This document shows positions 49,081-58,590 of a stretch of 64,000 bases of DNA, piece by piece; positions within the stretch are counted from its first letter, which is position 1; each line of letters begins with the position of its first letter. The notes under the pieces are model-generated. The model had not been told where the DNA came from. It ran no database searches and worked only from the letters and a program-made list of their open reading frames with translations. The stretch covers positions 28,625,001 through 28,689,000 of the forward strand of contig CM032230.1 of the NCBI GenBank assembly GCA_019009955.1. The letters run 5' to 3'. The position numbers and the translations under genes were made by a program. Source of the stretch: Riptortus pedestris (lineage: Eukaryota > Arthropoda > Insecta > Hemiptera > Alydidae).

Positions 49081-50175
49081 TCTATTATATATATAAAATT
49101 GTAACCTCTGTCTGTACATTGATTTTTTTCGCGAAATTTCACGATAACTTTTCGTTTCACATGTCATAGACACCATAACTGCATTTTGTTTCTTTCGTGT
49201 ATGTTTGTTTGTTTGTTTGTTTGTTTGTTACCTTTTCACGCATAAACAACTGAACCGAATTTCATGACACTTGGTATGTATATTACTACTAACCCAACTT
49301 AGACTTTAGGCTATATTATTATTCTCTAAGACGAACAGGAGTGGGGGTTACAAGGGAGGCCTGAAATTAAAAACAGGATATTTCATTTCCTATTGGTTTT
49401 TCGGCAAATATGCACATAACAAAAATTGTTTATTTTGTTATTTAGATTAACTTTTTTTATATACACTTTTGTCGTATACCAAAGTTTAAATGCGTTATAC
49501 GCTAAAAATTATAGCGGGAGTCAACAATATTATTTGCCAAAAAAGACTCAACCGAACTAAATAAAACTCGGTATGTCTATTAGCAGTGAGGCCTTCTGTA
49601 TAATAAACCATACCAACATTTCTATGGACGGGCAGGTGTGGGGTTATAATGGAAGCCTGAAATTTAAAATAGCGACATTTCGTTTCCTATTGGTTTTTCC
49701 GCAAATATAAACATAACAAAAGTTGTTTATTTTGTTATTTGGAGTAACTTTTGTTATATACACTTTTGTCGTATACCTAAGTATAATTGAGTTATACGTT
49801 AAAACTTTAGCGGGCACTAACGGCTGAACCGAAATTAACAAAACTCGGTATGTCAATTAGCATTAATTCTTCCATGATTATAAGTTATATTAAAATTTTT
49901 AGGTTCGAACGGGAGGGGGGTTATAAGGGAGGCCTGAAATAAAAATTCACCATATTTACATGTATAAGTGACGGGAAATATAAAAATATCGAAGACTGTG
50001 AAGAATTATCGAACAAATAATTCTATTATTAGCAAATCACCGGCAACGACGGGTATCAATCCTAAACTCTGGGACGGGTAAATGTTAAAATATTGTGCAA
50101 TGTAAAGCCTGCTAAAAAATACCATCACCATTCAGCCTCAAATGAATTCCCGGGCGAAGCCGGGTATCTGAGCTA

Positions 50176-50176
<1 letters not shown>
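49081..50176 (+). mobile_element. Helitron 2, complete and non-autonomous
   Basis: It begins TCTATTATATATATAAAATT after an A, has 'cctctgtctgtacattgat', three internal modules, and ends with 'cccgggcgaagccggg' (hairpin), TATCTGAGCTAG and host T. About 1.1 kb. It shares its first 200 bp and 3' end with Helitron 1, so they are one family. No coding capacity. Confidence 0.9.
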
Positions 50177-50240
<64 letters not shown>

Positions 50241-50700
50241 GTCTGTTAACGCTCTAGCGGTCGCAATTTTTTGTTTGATCGTCACCAAACTCGGAATTTA
50301 ATCGTTTTATGTAAAAAGAAAGATCAAGTTCGTTAATGGCTGAAATCCGACCAGTGGAAGGGGGATCGAGAGGGGGGATTTTTGAAAATTCGAAATAGCT
50401 TCGTTATTATGCGTCGGATCGAAAAATAGTGCAGCATCAATCTTATTGCAAATTAAATTTACTATAAATATTGTTTCATACCTTTATTCTTTATCTTGAA
50501 TATTAACCGAGATATTTGCATTTGTATTCTGGGTGTGGTCGGTATGAGTCGGCTATGTTCGGGACTTTCGTTGTTCATCCCTCGTAAATAAGTTTAGAGA
50601 TCCCTTACAACTGCAGTTGTTATTGGGCAGATTTTTGTATTGTCAAACTCCACGTGGGAAATCTGCTTAGTTTACGGAGCCCCTGCGTGACCGACTTTTT
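50177..50700 (+). mobile_element. HINE-like element lacking its left block
   Basis: From the (TA)n run (50177-50240) it continues with the core, a G-tract and a variant right module ('tgggtgtggtcggtatgagt', 'gtttagagatcccttacaac'), then GTGGGAAATCTGCTTAGTTT, hairpin-like ACGGAGCCCCTGCGT and GACCGACTTTTTT. Helitron 2 abuts its microsatellite. Confidence 0.85.
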
Positions 50701-50983
50701 TTATTTTATGTATGGACCCCCTATAAAACGTATAAACTTAAATACAGTACCATTATCTATCTAACCACAATATTTTACTAATTCTGAGTTTGGCAGTACA
50801 TAGATAACGCTCTGAAAGTTTGTGTATTTAATCCGATTCTTGATCAAATGAGGAAATATTAGCAGTATAAGCCATTGAAATAATCTCACTTGCAAACATT
50901 AGGAGTTAATAAATGATAAATAAACCTAGACTATTCATAAAATGTTTATATGATAACAAAATCTCATAAATTTATAGCGGTGT
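50701..50983. other. Presumed intron, unassigned
   Basis: No repeat recognised. It lies just 3' (minus sense) of the receptor exon. Confidence 0.35.
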
Positions 50984-50989
50984 ACTTAC
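50984..50989 (-). promoter_or_regulatory. Splice donor of the receptor exon
   Basis: Minus strand GTAAGT after CAA, a consensus U1-pairing donor. Confidence 0.78.
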
Positions 50990-51143
50990 TTGTTGCGTCA
51001 TATTTGACGCCATTAAATTCTTCCATACATGGGAGAGAAGCAGTTGTGTTAGGCGGTGCTGGCTCCCAGCATAGGATGCCATCATAGAATGCTGGGCACC
51101 ATCCAGGCTTCTCGAATGGCAAGAAGGTCTGCTGACACAGCAC
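50990..51143 (-). CDS. Internal exon of a class B (secretin-type) neuropeptide GPCR, DH44/CRF-type diuretic hormone receptor-like
   Basis: This 154-bp minus-strand exon encodes 51 residues plus one base. Visible segments are VLCQQTF, then EKPGWCPAFYDGILCW and PPNTTASLPCMEEFNGVKYD, then AT. The spacing C-x3-YDG-x2-CW followed by a later Pro-Cys is the pattern of the cysteine-rich hormone-receptor domain that forms the extracellular ligand-binding module of class B GPCRs. The 'MxExxGxxYDxT' ending is typical of insect DH44 (CRF-like diuretic hormone) receptors, whose next exon usually continues with an N-glycosylation site. NTT at residues 32-34 is a potential N-glycan site. Splicing support: CCTCCTTGTTGCAG acceptor upstream, and GTAAGT donor at 50984-50989. 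The exon starts in phase 0 and ends in phase 1. No signal peptide or membrane-segment exon was found nearby, so flanking introns are long. A PDF- or calcitonin-type receptor is the main alternative. Confidence 0.78.
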
Positions 51144-51157
51144 CTGCAACAAGGAGG
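51144..51157 (-). promoter_or_regulatory. Splice acceptor of the receptor exon
   Basis: Minus strand CCTCCTTGTTGCAG: pyrimidine-rich tract ending in AG directly before the exon. Confidence 0.75.
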
Positions 51158-51562
51158 ACTGCTTAGAAGACATTTAAATACTTATTGTGAAAAATATTAA
51201 CCAATCGATGGCGGATGGTCAACAGAAAGGAAAGACCACAGATAATTATTAAAACCATTTTATTTCTCTACAATTTTCGCATCTAAAAGACGTCTCATCA
51301 GGAAAAAATATAATACCTCCATAAGGTAAGTAAAACCTCCAAGAGGTACAACAGCTACAACGTTACATAGCACCTTCCACTAGCCGTGCCAGTCAGAATT
51401 ATCTGAGCCAATAGGCTTACAAAGTTTGGCCGATCAACACAGCTGATTTAGATTGATACGTCACGGAATAAAAACATCGATTATCCATAATGAAGTTTAG
51501 TCTAAATACTAAATGAAAAAAGTAAAATGAAACAAACTTTACAACAGAGTTTCTAATAAATT
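51158..51562. other. Presumed intron with a retroelement-tail-like motif
   Basis: The minus strand contains CTGATGA at 51295-51301, a possible stem, and GAAA at 51275-51278, the spacing of a hammerhead ribozyme core. No closing helices were found. The rest is unassigned. Confidence 0.25.
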
Positions 51563-51992
51563 AAAAGTCTGTCACGCAGGGGCTGCGTAAGCTAAGCGTG
51601 AAGTTATACAATAGAGAAATCTCCATACGAGAGCCAAACAGTTGCGGCAAAGGGCCGAACTACCTTTTGGCGGGAAACAGTCATCGGTTATTGACCCGAA
51701 TCTAATAAAAATGCAAATATCTCCGTTAATATTCAAGATAGTGAATAAATGTATATAACAATATTTATAGTAAGTTTAATTTGCAATAAGATTGATTCTA
51801 TACAATTTTTAGACGCGACGCATAATAACGGAGATATTACGAATTTTCAAAAATCCCTCCTCTAAACCCCCCCCCCTTCCACTGGTCCAATTTCAGCCAT
51901 TAACGAACTTGATCTTTTTTTTTACATAAAACGATTAAATATGAAGTGTGGTAACGATCAAACAAAAATTGCGACCGCTAGAGCGTTAACAG

Positions 51993-52056
<64 letters not shown>

Positions 52057-52190
52057 TATATAATTTTCAACGGATATCATTTTCGTCATCTCCTGGGTAG
52101 GATCGATGGACATTTGAGAAAATTTTTCAAAACTCGCGTCATGAGTACGACCTCAAAAGCTGATTATCCTTAAAGGAAATCTGCTAAAAT
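51563..52190 (-). mobile_element. HINE-like element, complete, module A with a small 3' deletion
   Basis: Minus strand from TTTTAGCAGATTTCCT (52190) to the hairpin and GACAGACTTTT (51563). The inverted GGGAAATCTGC next to the hairpin is deleted ('gctaagcgtgaag' on the plus strand). Long (TA)n at 51998-52062, C-run at 51868-51878. Confidence 0.88.
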
Positions 52191-52315
52191 GAAACAAACT
52201 TTACAGCATAGTTTCTAATAAATTAAAATACATCGAATTCACAAGTTTAATTCCTGCTTTCTTATACCCTTTTTACATTAACTAAATTTTCGTAGGTTAT
52301 GTGCACATTTTTGAA

Positions 52316-52510
52316 CGATCTATAGTTTTTATTATTATTATTTATTAACGTCCACTTTTTGAAACTCAGGCTAATTGAGACGGGTTATCTACAGGTGACC
52401 ACCCTTTTCTAGCCAGGGTGTAACCTAGGATGTTATTTAATGAATTTCGTCACTAAATAATTTCCTTTGCCCAGGCAAGAGTCGAAATCGCCACGAATCG
52501 ATCTATAGTT
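52316..52510 (-). repeat. tRNA-derived SINE, 5'-truncated, with 12-bp target duplication
   Basis: Body 52328-52498 on the minus strand: partial B-box region, 'aattatttagtgacgaaatt', 'aaaaagtggacgttaataaa' and ATA tail. Perfect flanking repeat CGATCTATAGTT (52316-52327 and 52499-52510). Confidence 0.92.
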
Positions 52511-53369
52511 GACAAGGGTTGAAGAGAATCCAGTTCTAACCTTTTTAGAGCTATGCATACTACAAAAGGTGTATCTACAACACCATCACATGGTTTTAAG
52601 AGTTTAATAGGAGGCTGTTGTTTTAGTAGCTGAAGCTGGTGTATAAATAACTGTTTTATGCTTGTAAACAGTATTATGTTGAATTTTCCGGGGGAGGTTG
52701 GTATGTTGGTTTGGACTTTGTGTGCTAGTTGTATGAAGTTTCTATTACCCATGCACCGGTGTATATGCATTATTGATTTGATGCATCGGTAGACGGCCGC
52801 CTGCATTCGTAATCAATTTTGCAAAGTAAAAACATACACTTTGAATCTTTCATGATTGATTAGCCCAAATTGGAGCTACCCCTTGAAATTAATCATTATG
52901 AAGCTTAGATATTTTTGTGTATAGTCCTGTTACCAAATTGTTTGTGTCGAAACGATTTTTGTCATTTTACTAACGAATAGTTGAAATATTTAAATATTTA
53001 TACCACCCACAAGTTATACTTTACTGAAACGAACTCAAGTCAACAAGTTATATTGATCAGCTGATTAAGATGAGTTTATTTCGAAAGGAAGTAGCTTTGC
53101 AGACTTGTTTTCAGGCACGAAGAAGCTTGCCTCTGAGTTGCTTCTAAAATTAATTATATTTTATCTTTATGATCCCAGGGAGATTCCCTAGTACACGTGA
53201 AACAAGCAGAGCAATATCAACCAAGTTTTAGTTAATTGGGCATCGTCATATGATTCCTAAGAAGCAAATAGTTATACAACGTTGGTTCCCGTCAGGTGAA
53301 AGTGATAAAACTGCAGGTTAAAAAATCCATAATAAACAATATCGCGTTTAATGTGGAAATTTGATCCAT
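52511..53369. other. Unassigned sequence with a 117-codon open frame
   Basis: The minus-strand frame 52453-52806 begins MQAAVYRCIKSIMHIHRCMG and contains LKQQPPIKLLKPCDGV. The composition is protein-like but it runs into the SINE at its 3' end and I recognise no family. It may be a decayed retroelement piece. Confidence 0.2.
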
Positions 53370-53494
53370 TTTAGCAGATTTCCCTTGAGGGAAATCTGCT
53401 ATTGAGGTTGTACTCATGACGCGATTTTCGAAATTTTTCTTCAAATGTCCGTCGATCCTACCCAGGAGATGACGAAAATGAAGTCCGTTCAAAA

Positions 53495-53536
<42 letters not shown>

Positions 53537-54196
53537 CTGTTACCGCTCTAGCGGTCGCAATTATTGTTTAATCGTTACCAAACTCAAGTTCATTAAGGGG
53601 TGGTTAGAGGGGAGGATTTTTGCAAATTCGAAATATCTCCGTTACCATACGTCGGATCGAAAAATTATATAGAACTAATCATATTGCAAATTAAATGTAC
53701 TATAATTATTGTTATATACATTTATATTAACTATCTTGAATATTAAACGAGATATTCGCATTTTTCAGTTTTCAGCTTCACTTCTACTCGTTACATAAAC
53801 AATACTCGGTTATGTAATAAACCACATCATTCGTAGCTTAAATACCCACCGTCTTAAGGTTTTGGACTACTGAAATTTGATTAATTGAGATTACAATTAT
53901 TCTGACTCATTATTATTATTCTCTTTAGATATAGTAAATAGTTCTCAATAAAATTAATATGTTATATTCTGATATATTTCGGTAATTGTTTTTCTTTCCG
54001 GCCGGAGGCGGGCAGACGTGTTTACATTTCTAATGCTTCCTGTCGGCAGGTTATTGAAATTGGCTGAAACATTTCTGGTTTCCGTTTCTATTTATTCACG
54101 GTGGTATTGTGTTACCAGTATGGAGATTCATCTATTACTAAACTTCACGAGGGAAATCTGCCTAGTTCACGGAGCCACTGCGTGGCGGACTTTTAA
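53370..54196 (+). mobile_element. HINE-like element, complete, module C
   Basis: TTTTAGCAGATTTCCC with palindrome, (TA)n 53500-53531, a shortened core, C module ('gcttcctgtcggcaggttat'), then GGGAAATCTGCCTAG, hairpin-like 'acggagccactgcgt' and GGCGGACTTTT. The flanking text 'gtggaaatttgatccatttt' recurs just after the element. Confidence 0.9.
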
Positions 54197-54734
54197 TCAA
54201 TCGAAGTGGAAATTTGGTCCATTTTAATCAATCAACGTCCAAATTATTATAGTTTTTGAATATATATTACGAACATGGAAAGATTAGAACGTCACTATAA
54301 AACTGAATCGATAAAACCGTATACTGATATTATACTGATTAGGTATTTGGATGTGAGTTAGAGAAAACTAGTTTTAAGCAAAAGAAGTTCTTGTAAACTC
54401 AGCAAAAAAGGTCTGACCTACATAATGTTATTCTGGTATTCAAAAGTCCTGATTCTGACCTACGGACTTTAGCTGAATCAGGGAAAAGTAGTCCGTAAGA
54501 ACGGAATGAGAAAGAAGATAGACTGGGAATAACATCCGGCATAAGAATTACATATGGCGTGCATATAAGGGCCCTGCCAACTTTCTTACTTCCAACCAAA
54601 AATAGAACATATTTACCTTACTGTTTTGCATTGATGTTTTATACGGAGTACTTTAAAATCAATGGGGGAAAAGTAATTATTTTTTATTTGAGAGACAATT
54701 GTTCCCAACTGATAGTAGAAGTTGAGCTCATGTA
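54197..54734. other. Unassigned sequence
   Basis: Contains a duplicated 30-bp stretch at 54193-54255 (see findings); otherwise nothing recognised. Confidence 0.35.
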
Positions 54735-54897
54735 TTAGCAGATTTCCCTTAAGGGAAATCAGCTATTGAGGTCGTACTCATGACGGGATTTTTGAGAAAC
54801 TTCTTCAAATGTCCATCGCTCCTACCCAAGGGATGACGAAGAACGACGAGATCCGTTCAAAATTATATTTACACACACACACACACACATGTATATA

Positions 54898-54952
<55 letters not shown>

Positions 54953-54974
54953 TTGTGTTGTTGTTTTCGACCAG

Positions 54975-55033
<59 letters not shown>
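54735..55033 (+). mobile_element. HINE-like element, left part with compound microsatellite
   Basis: Palindrome TTTCCCTTAAGGGAAATC, left block, then (CA)n (54871-54888) and two long (TA)n runs (54900-54945 and 54980-55033). Between the runs is 'gtgttgttgttttcgaccag', a remnant resembling the end of the MITE that follows. Confidence 0.88.
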
Positions 55034-55042
<9 letters not shown>

Positions 55043-55239
55043 TTTAGGAGTCTTGGTCAGTGTTGGTGAAGAAATCTTAGCTAAGTCCAATATTTCGAGA
55101 ATATTTATTTTCTCTTCTTCAGGGCAAGACTAAAGATATTTAAAAGCTATTGTACATCACTGTAGTTCCTTTGTTTACTGTTTTTGTACTGTTTCTGTTG
55201 TTTGCACCAACACTGACCAAGACTCCAAAAAACAACAAC
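55034..55239. mobile_element. MITE-like element with 35-bp terminal inverted repeats
   Basis: 206 bp. The left end GTTGTTGTTTTTAGGAGTCT runs on through 'tggtcagtgttggtg'. The right end (55204-55239) is its complement, starting 'caccaacactgacc', with one or two mismatches. TA repeats flank both sides, so a TA duplication cannot be proven. The interior minus strand has CTGAAGA, a 5-bp stem-loop and GAAA (55093-55122), a hammerhead-core-like arrangement. Confidence 0.75.
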
Positions 55240-56074
55240 ACCATATATATATATATATATATATTTGTCTGTTAACGCTCTAGCAGCCACAATTTTTGTT
55301 TTATCGCTACCAAACTTGATATTTATACGTTCTATGTAAAAAGAGAGATCAAGCTCGTTAATGGCTGAAATCGGACGAGGGGGAGGGGGGGGGTTTAGAG
55401 AGGGGAAATTTCGAAATATCTCCGTTACTATACGTCGAATCGAAAATTAATATAGAACTAATCTTATTGCAAATTTAATTCTCTATAAATGTTGTTCTAT
55501 ATATATTTTCTGTGTCATGAATATTAACGGAGATAAATGGAATTTAAGTTTTCAGCTTTCAGTAAACCCAATAAGCTGTTATATCATGAACCACCTCATC
55601 ACAATGTTAAACACCAAATATTGTTTTCATTGAAATTTTACTATGTGAGATATATGCAAATACGTTCTGCCCCCCCCTCTCCATTAGTTCTTGGTTTACT
55701 ATAATTTAAGTGATTGTGATAAAAACGATTCTTATTCATTACAAATTACAGCACTGGCTTTAGGAAATGGGTTTCAATAAAATTAATATTTTATATTCAG
55801 ATATATTTTATTAATTATTTTATTTCCGGTCTAGAATAGTTTTGTACCTATTTAGTCAGCGCTGCGAGGTAGGCTAGTCTGTTTGATTACAATTCAGACG
55901 CTTTCCGTTGTAGAGATTATTAACTTGTAAATTGGCTGAAATATATCTCATTACCGTTTGTATTTATTCAGTTAAGATTCGAGGTAGTATTGCCAGTATG
56001 TAGATTTATCTATTCAAAACCTTAGCTTGGGAAATGTGCTTAATTTACGCAGCCCCTGCGTGGCGGACTTTCTT
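55240..56074 (+). mobile_element. HINE-like element, right part, module C
   Basis: After a last (TA)n run: 'gtctgttaacgctctagcag', the core, a strong G-run (55380-55392), C module with a C-run at 55668-55675, then GGGAAATGTGCTTAATTTAC, hairpin ACGCAGCCCCTGCGT and GGCGGACTTTC. Confidence 0.88.
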
Positions 56075-56587
56075 TTATACCTAGTCCGGTACTCTACAAT
56101 TGTACAAGTGAACTATAGGCACGAATAATTGTACCATCCTAAAAACTCTTCTCTCTAAAACTACTTCTTCTCTCATCCGAACTACAATAATTAACTACAT
56201 CTAATGTATGTATTATTTTTTCACTCAACTATGTATAAAGGTATTTGTACTTTTCCACCTCAGCCATTTTGCGTTGCTATTCTCTTTATATATAACATCA
56301 GTATGCATTTGTGAGTATTTGGCATATGATATAGGCAGAGATTGGCCAACAGTAGCTGATTTAGCTGGAGCGTCGGCTATTTAAATTCCTTCAGTAGCTG
56401 CACGTACTAGTTTGCTCTCTTTTTTGTGAGTAAAGGGTGTCTTGTAGCCGGTAATTGACGTGATTTTGTGGTGAGGTGTAGCCGTCAGTCTTGACTCACC
56501 AATAAATATTTGTGAGCACAAGTTGTATGGTCTATTCTTTTATATACTATATTTATTATTTGAGATGCTGCTACAATGGCTATTCAT
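56075..56587. other. Unassigned sequence
   Basis: 'ctacttcttctctcatccg' near 56165 faintly recalls the complement of the LINE REEVV segment; not enough for a call. Confidence 0.25.
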
Positions 56588-56828
56588 CTTTTAACATGGG
56601 TGTTTTTTTTTTTTAGTCCACTTTATGCTAGGCTAATCGGGACGGGTTATCTACAGGTTACCATCCTTTTCTAGCCAGGGTGGGCCTAAGGAGTTTATTT
56701 AATGAGTCCGTCGTTAAATAAATTTCCACTGCCCAGGGCGGGATTCGAACCCGCCACTCTAATTCTGACATGGGAGATTAGGACCAACGCCCTAACTCGC
56801 ACGGCCAACCCGAGCCCCTTTTAACATG
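56588..56828 (-). repeat. Full-length tRNA-derived SINE with 11-bp target duplication
   Basis: Body 56599-56817 on the minus strand. It starts GGGCTCGGGTTGGCC, with A-box-like TTGGCCGTGCGAGTTAGGG and B-box GGTTCGAATCC, then 'aatttatttaacgacggact', 'ggatggtaacctgtagataa', 'gcataaagtggact' and a poly-A tail. The perfect repeat CTTTTAACATG flanks both sides. This is the reference copy for the family in this window. The head is RNA polymerase III promoter-like but is not a functional tRNA gene. Confidence 0.94.
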
Positions 56829-57039
56829 TTTGAATATATTTTTACAAAATTGAATAAATATTAAAATTTTTACAAAGGTAAGTTTTGCAAATTTACTAAA
56901 TAAATAGAATGAACAAAACTAAATATAAATGGTTAGTACATTTTCGACATGAGGAAACCCACCCCCCCCCAAAAAAAAAGAAAGAAAAAGAGAAAACTAT
57001 TAATAGTTAATCTGGAAGGAGGCAAAACTTATATTCAAC
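56829..57039. other. Unassigned sequence
   Basis: Includes a C-run and A-run at 56961-56980; otherwise featureless. Confidence 0.35.
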
Positions 57040-57262
57040 GTACAGTCTTGCTATATATAACATTCATAATGGTAAATAATAGCTTTTATATTTCATCAAA
57101 TAATCCATTATTTCTTAAATACTTAAAAACATCATCTATGAATTGGCTACTGTCGGCTAGTAATTCGCATAAATTTGTGGGCCATGTGTATGTTTTTACT
57201 TGTGTGTAGTCCGTTAGTATGTGTTTTACAGTCAGCGTTCTGTTGAAAATAAAGAACATTCT
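57040..57262 (-). pseudogene. C-terminal fragment of an RNase H-bearing LINE
   Basis: The minus strand reads NRTLTVKHILTDYTQVKTYT, then WPTNLCELLADSSQFIDDVF and KYLRNNGLFDEI. The HILT segment and the terminal helix match the other LINE tails in the window ('LTIRHILTEC' and 'INNIFSYLHKIEIYDNI'). The last knuckle Cys is replaced by Tyr. Only the last ~60 residues remain. It directly abuts the left arm of the fold-back element. Confidence 0.65.
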
Positions 57263-57299
57263 CATTTCTACTACAAAAATCGAAACACTTGAAATCTTT

Positions 57300-57560
57300 A
57301 AAGGAAATAAAAACGTCTACAGCTGTCCACCCAAAATAATATTTATTTCAATATACGTTGCGGTCTTCAGATAAACCTTTATCAGCATCATAATATATTA
57401 CAAATACACGTGATTAGCATAACCAGGTCTTTGTCAATATCACTTAAACATAATTATAACAAGTCAACTTGTTCAACTCATGTCATAGTGCTTAGATAAC
57501 ACAGGGCGACAACGACAAAACTTTTCACTGAAAATACCCTAATTGAATTGAATACTTAAA
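57300..57560 (+). repeat. Left arm of a long inverted repeat
   Basis: The complement of this arm matches 58230-58590 in order: 'atctaagcactatg-catgag', 'aatattgacaaag' (one base different), 'ttatgatgctgataaa' and 'tattttgggtggaca'. The arms are clearly diverged, so the repeat is old. Confidence 0.8.
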
Positions 57561-57659
57561 AAGCTGTATCGCCTACAATTTTTCACATTTCATAAATAAA
57601 CTTATTAAACTAAGAGATTTTTACAGAATTTAACAGCTTTTGAATGGTTTAAATAAATT

Positions 57660-58160
57660 TTAAAAAGTTGGTATAATGGATGTACAGGACCGTTGGTAGC
57701 ACTGCTGAAAGACTGGTGATTCTATTTGGCCGAAGTGGCTTGTGAGAGAGTCTTTAAGACCCGGCGAGAAGAATATTCTGCCGAAAAACTTTTTAGATCT
57801 AAAAAACGTGTCCCTAACACCTGCGCATATAAATTTAGGCCTAATGAAACATTTTGTAAAGGCTTTGCCTAAAGATGGACAATGTTTCAAGTATCAATGC
57901 CAACATTTTCCTCTCCTTTCAGGACCTAAGCTACAAGAAGTTGACTTTGTCGGACTTGACATTAAAAAACTGATGTTAGACATTAAATTTGAATCCAGTG
58001 ACCTTAACTGAGACAGAAGCATGGCTTTCATTCAAGCAAGTTTTAAAGAGTTCTTGAAAAATGAAAAACACCCAGAATATGTTTCTATTGTAGCTGATAT
58101 GTAAAACAGGTTTTTAAAATTTAAGGTGTTGAGATAATCCTGGAATTTTACTTATAAAAC
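57660..58160 (+). pseudogene. Remnant of a multicopy arthropod transposon-type protein, between inverted repeats
   Basis: The plus-strand frame from 57742 reads RESLRPGEKNILPKNFLDLK, then VSLTPAHINLGLMKHFVKAL, then PKDGQCFKYQCQHFPLLSGP, then KLQEVDFVGLDIKKL. It ends at a stop (58009-58011). A frameshift continues as AFIQASFKEFLKNEKHPEYV then SIVADM. I recognise the pattern 'LPPxHIKLGLMKxFVKAL ... FP.LS..K ... I..L ... SFK..V..FLxN.K...Y' as an abundant uncharacterised family in arthropod and cnidarian genomes, found in many copies and behaving like transposon cargo. Biochemical function is unknown to me. The N-terminal domain is degraded before 57742, and the C-terminal part ('HFLHSH' region) is missing. 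Its position inside long inverted repeats fits a transposon origin. Confidence 0.65.
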
Positions 58161-58229
58161 AGCCACCTATATTAATTCCAGGAGAATTTAGGAGGTATTA
58201 GGGAAGAGCAATAGAATTGGAAAATAAAT

Positions 58230-58590
58230 CTATAAAGGTCAAGTTGTAAAGTAAAAAGTTAAAAAAAAAATTGTTTGTTGGCCTGTGTAATTATCCATAT
58301 ATGTCCATCTAAGCACTATGGCATGAGTTAGATAAGTTGATTTTTCAAGTAATATTGACAAAGAGATTTTTTATTTATTTATTTTGGAGCGTTCGCAGCG
58401 AGGCGATATTGCTCATAAAAAAAACAACAAAAACAATTTATATAAACAAAATACAAAATGAAAACAAAATACAAAATCAAAGAGATTTTGATTATTAATA
58501 TGTTATGATGCTGATAAAAAGTTATCTCAAGATGGCCAATATAAATATAGTGAATATTTTGGGTGGACACATGCAGACATTTTTATTTAC
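58230..58590 (-). repeat. Right arm of a long inverted repeat
   Basis: Inverted partner of 57300-57560, interrupted by a short LINE tail at 58371-58477. Its outer end is near 'gggtggacacatgcagacat'. Confidence 0.8.
58359..58489 (-). mobile_element. Very short LINE 3' tail with 12-bp target duplication
   Basis: A 107-bp insertion (58371-58477) with a (TAAA)-type tail at the left and '-ggagcgttcgcagcgagg-' UTR sequence. Perfect duplication CAAAGAGATTTT at 58359-58370 and 58478-58489. The inverted-repeat partner lacks this insertion. Confidence 0.9.

Noticed and set aside
52453..52806. 117-codon minus-strand open frame
   Set aside because: It reads through a SINE target duplication and into SINE sequence, so it cannot be one intact gene; no family recognised.
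56110..56280. Possible further LINE C-terminal fragment (REEVVLER on the minus strand)
   Set aside because: Only about eight residues match and no knuckle or tail follows.
56588..56828. Possible tRNA gene (A and B boxes present)
   Set aside because: The sequence continues into a conserved SINE body with poly-A and an 11-bp target duplication, and recurs at several loci, so it is a SINE head.
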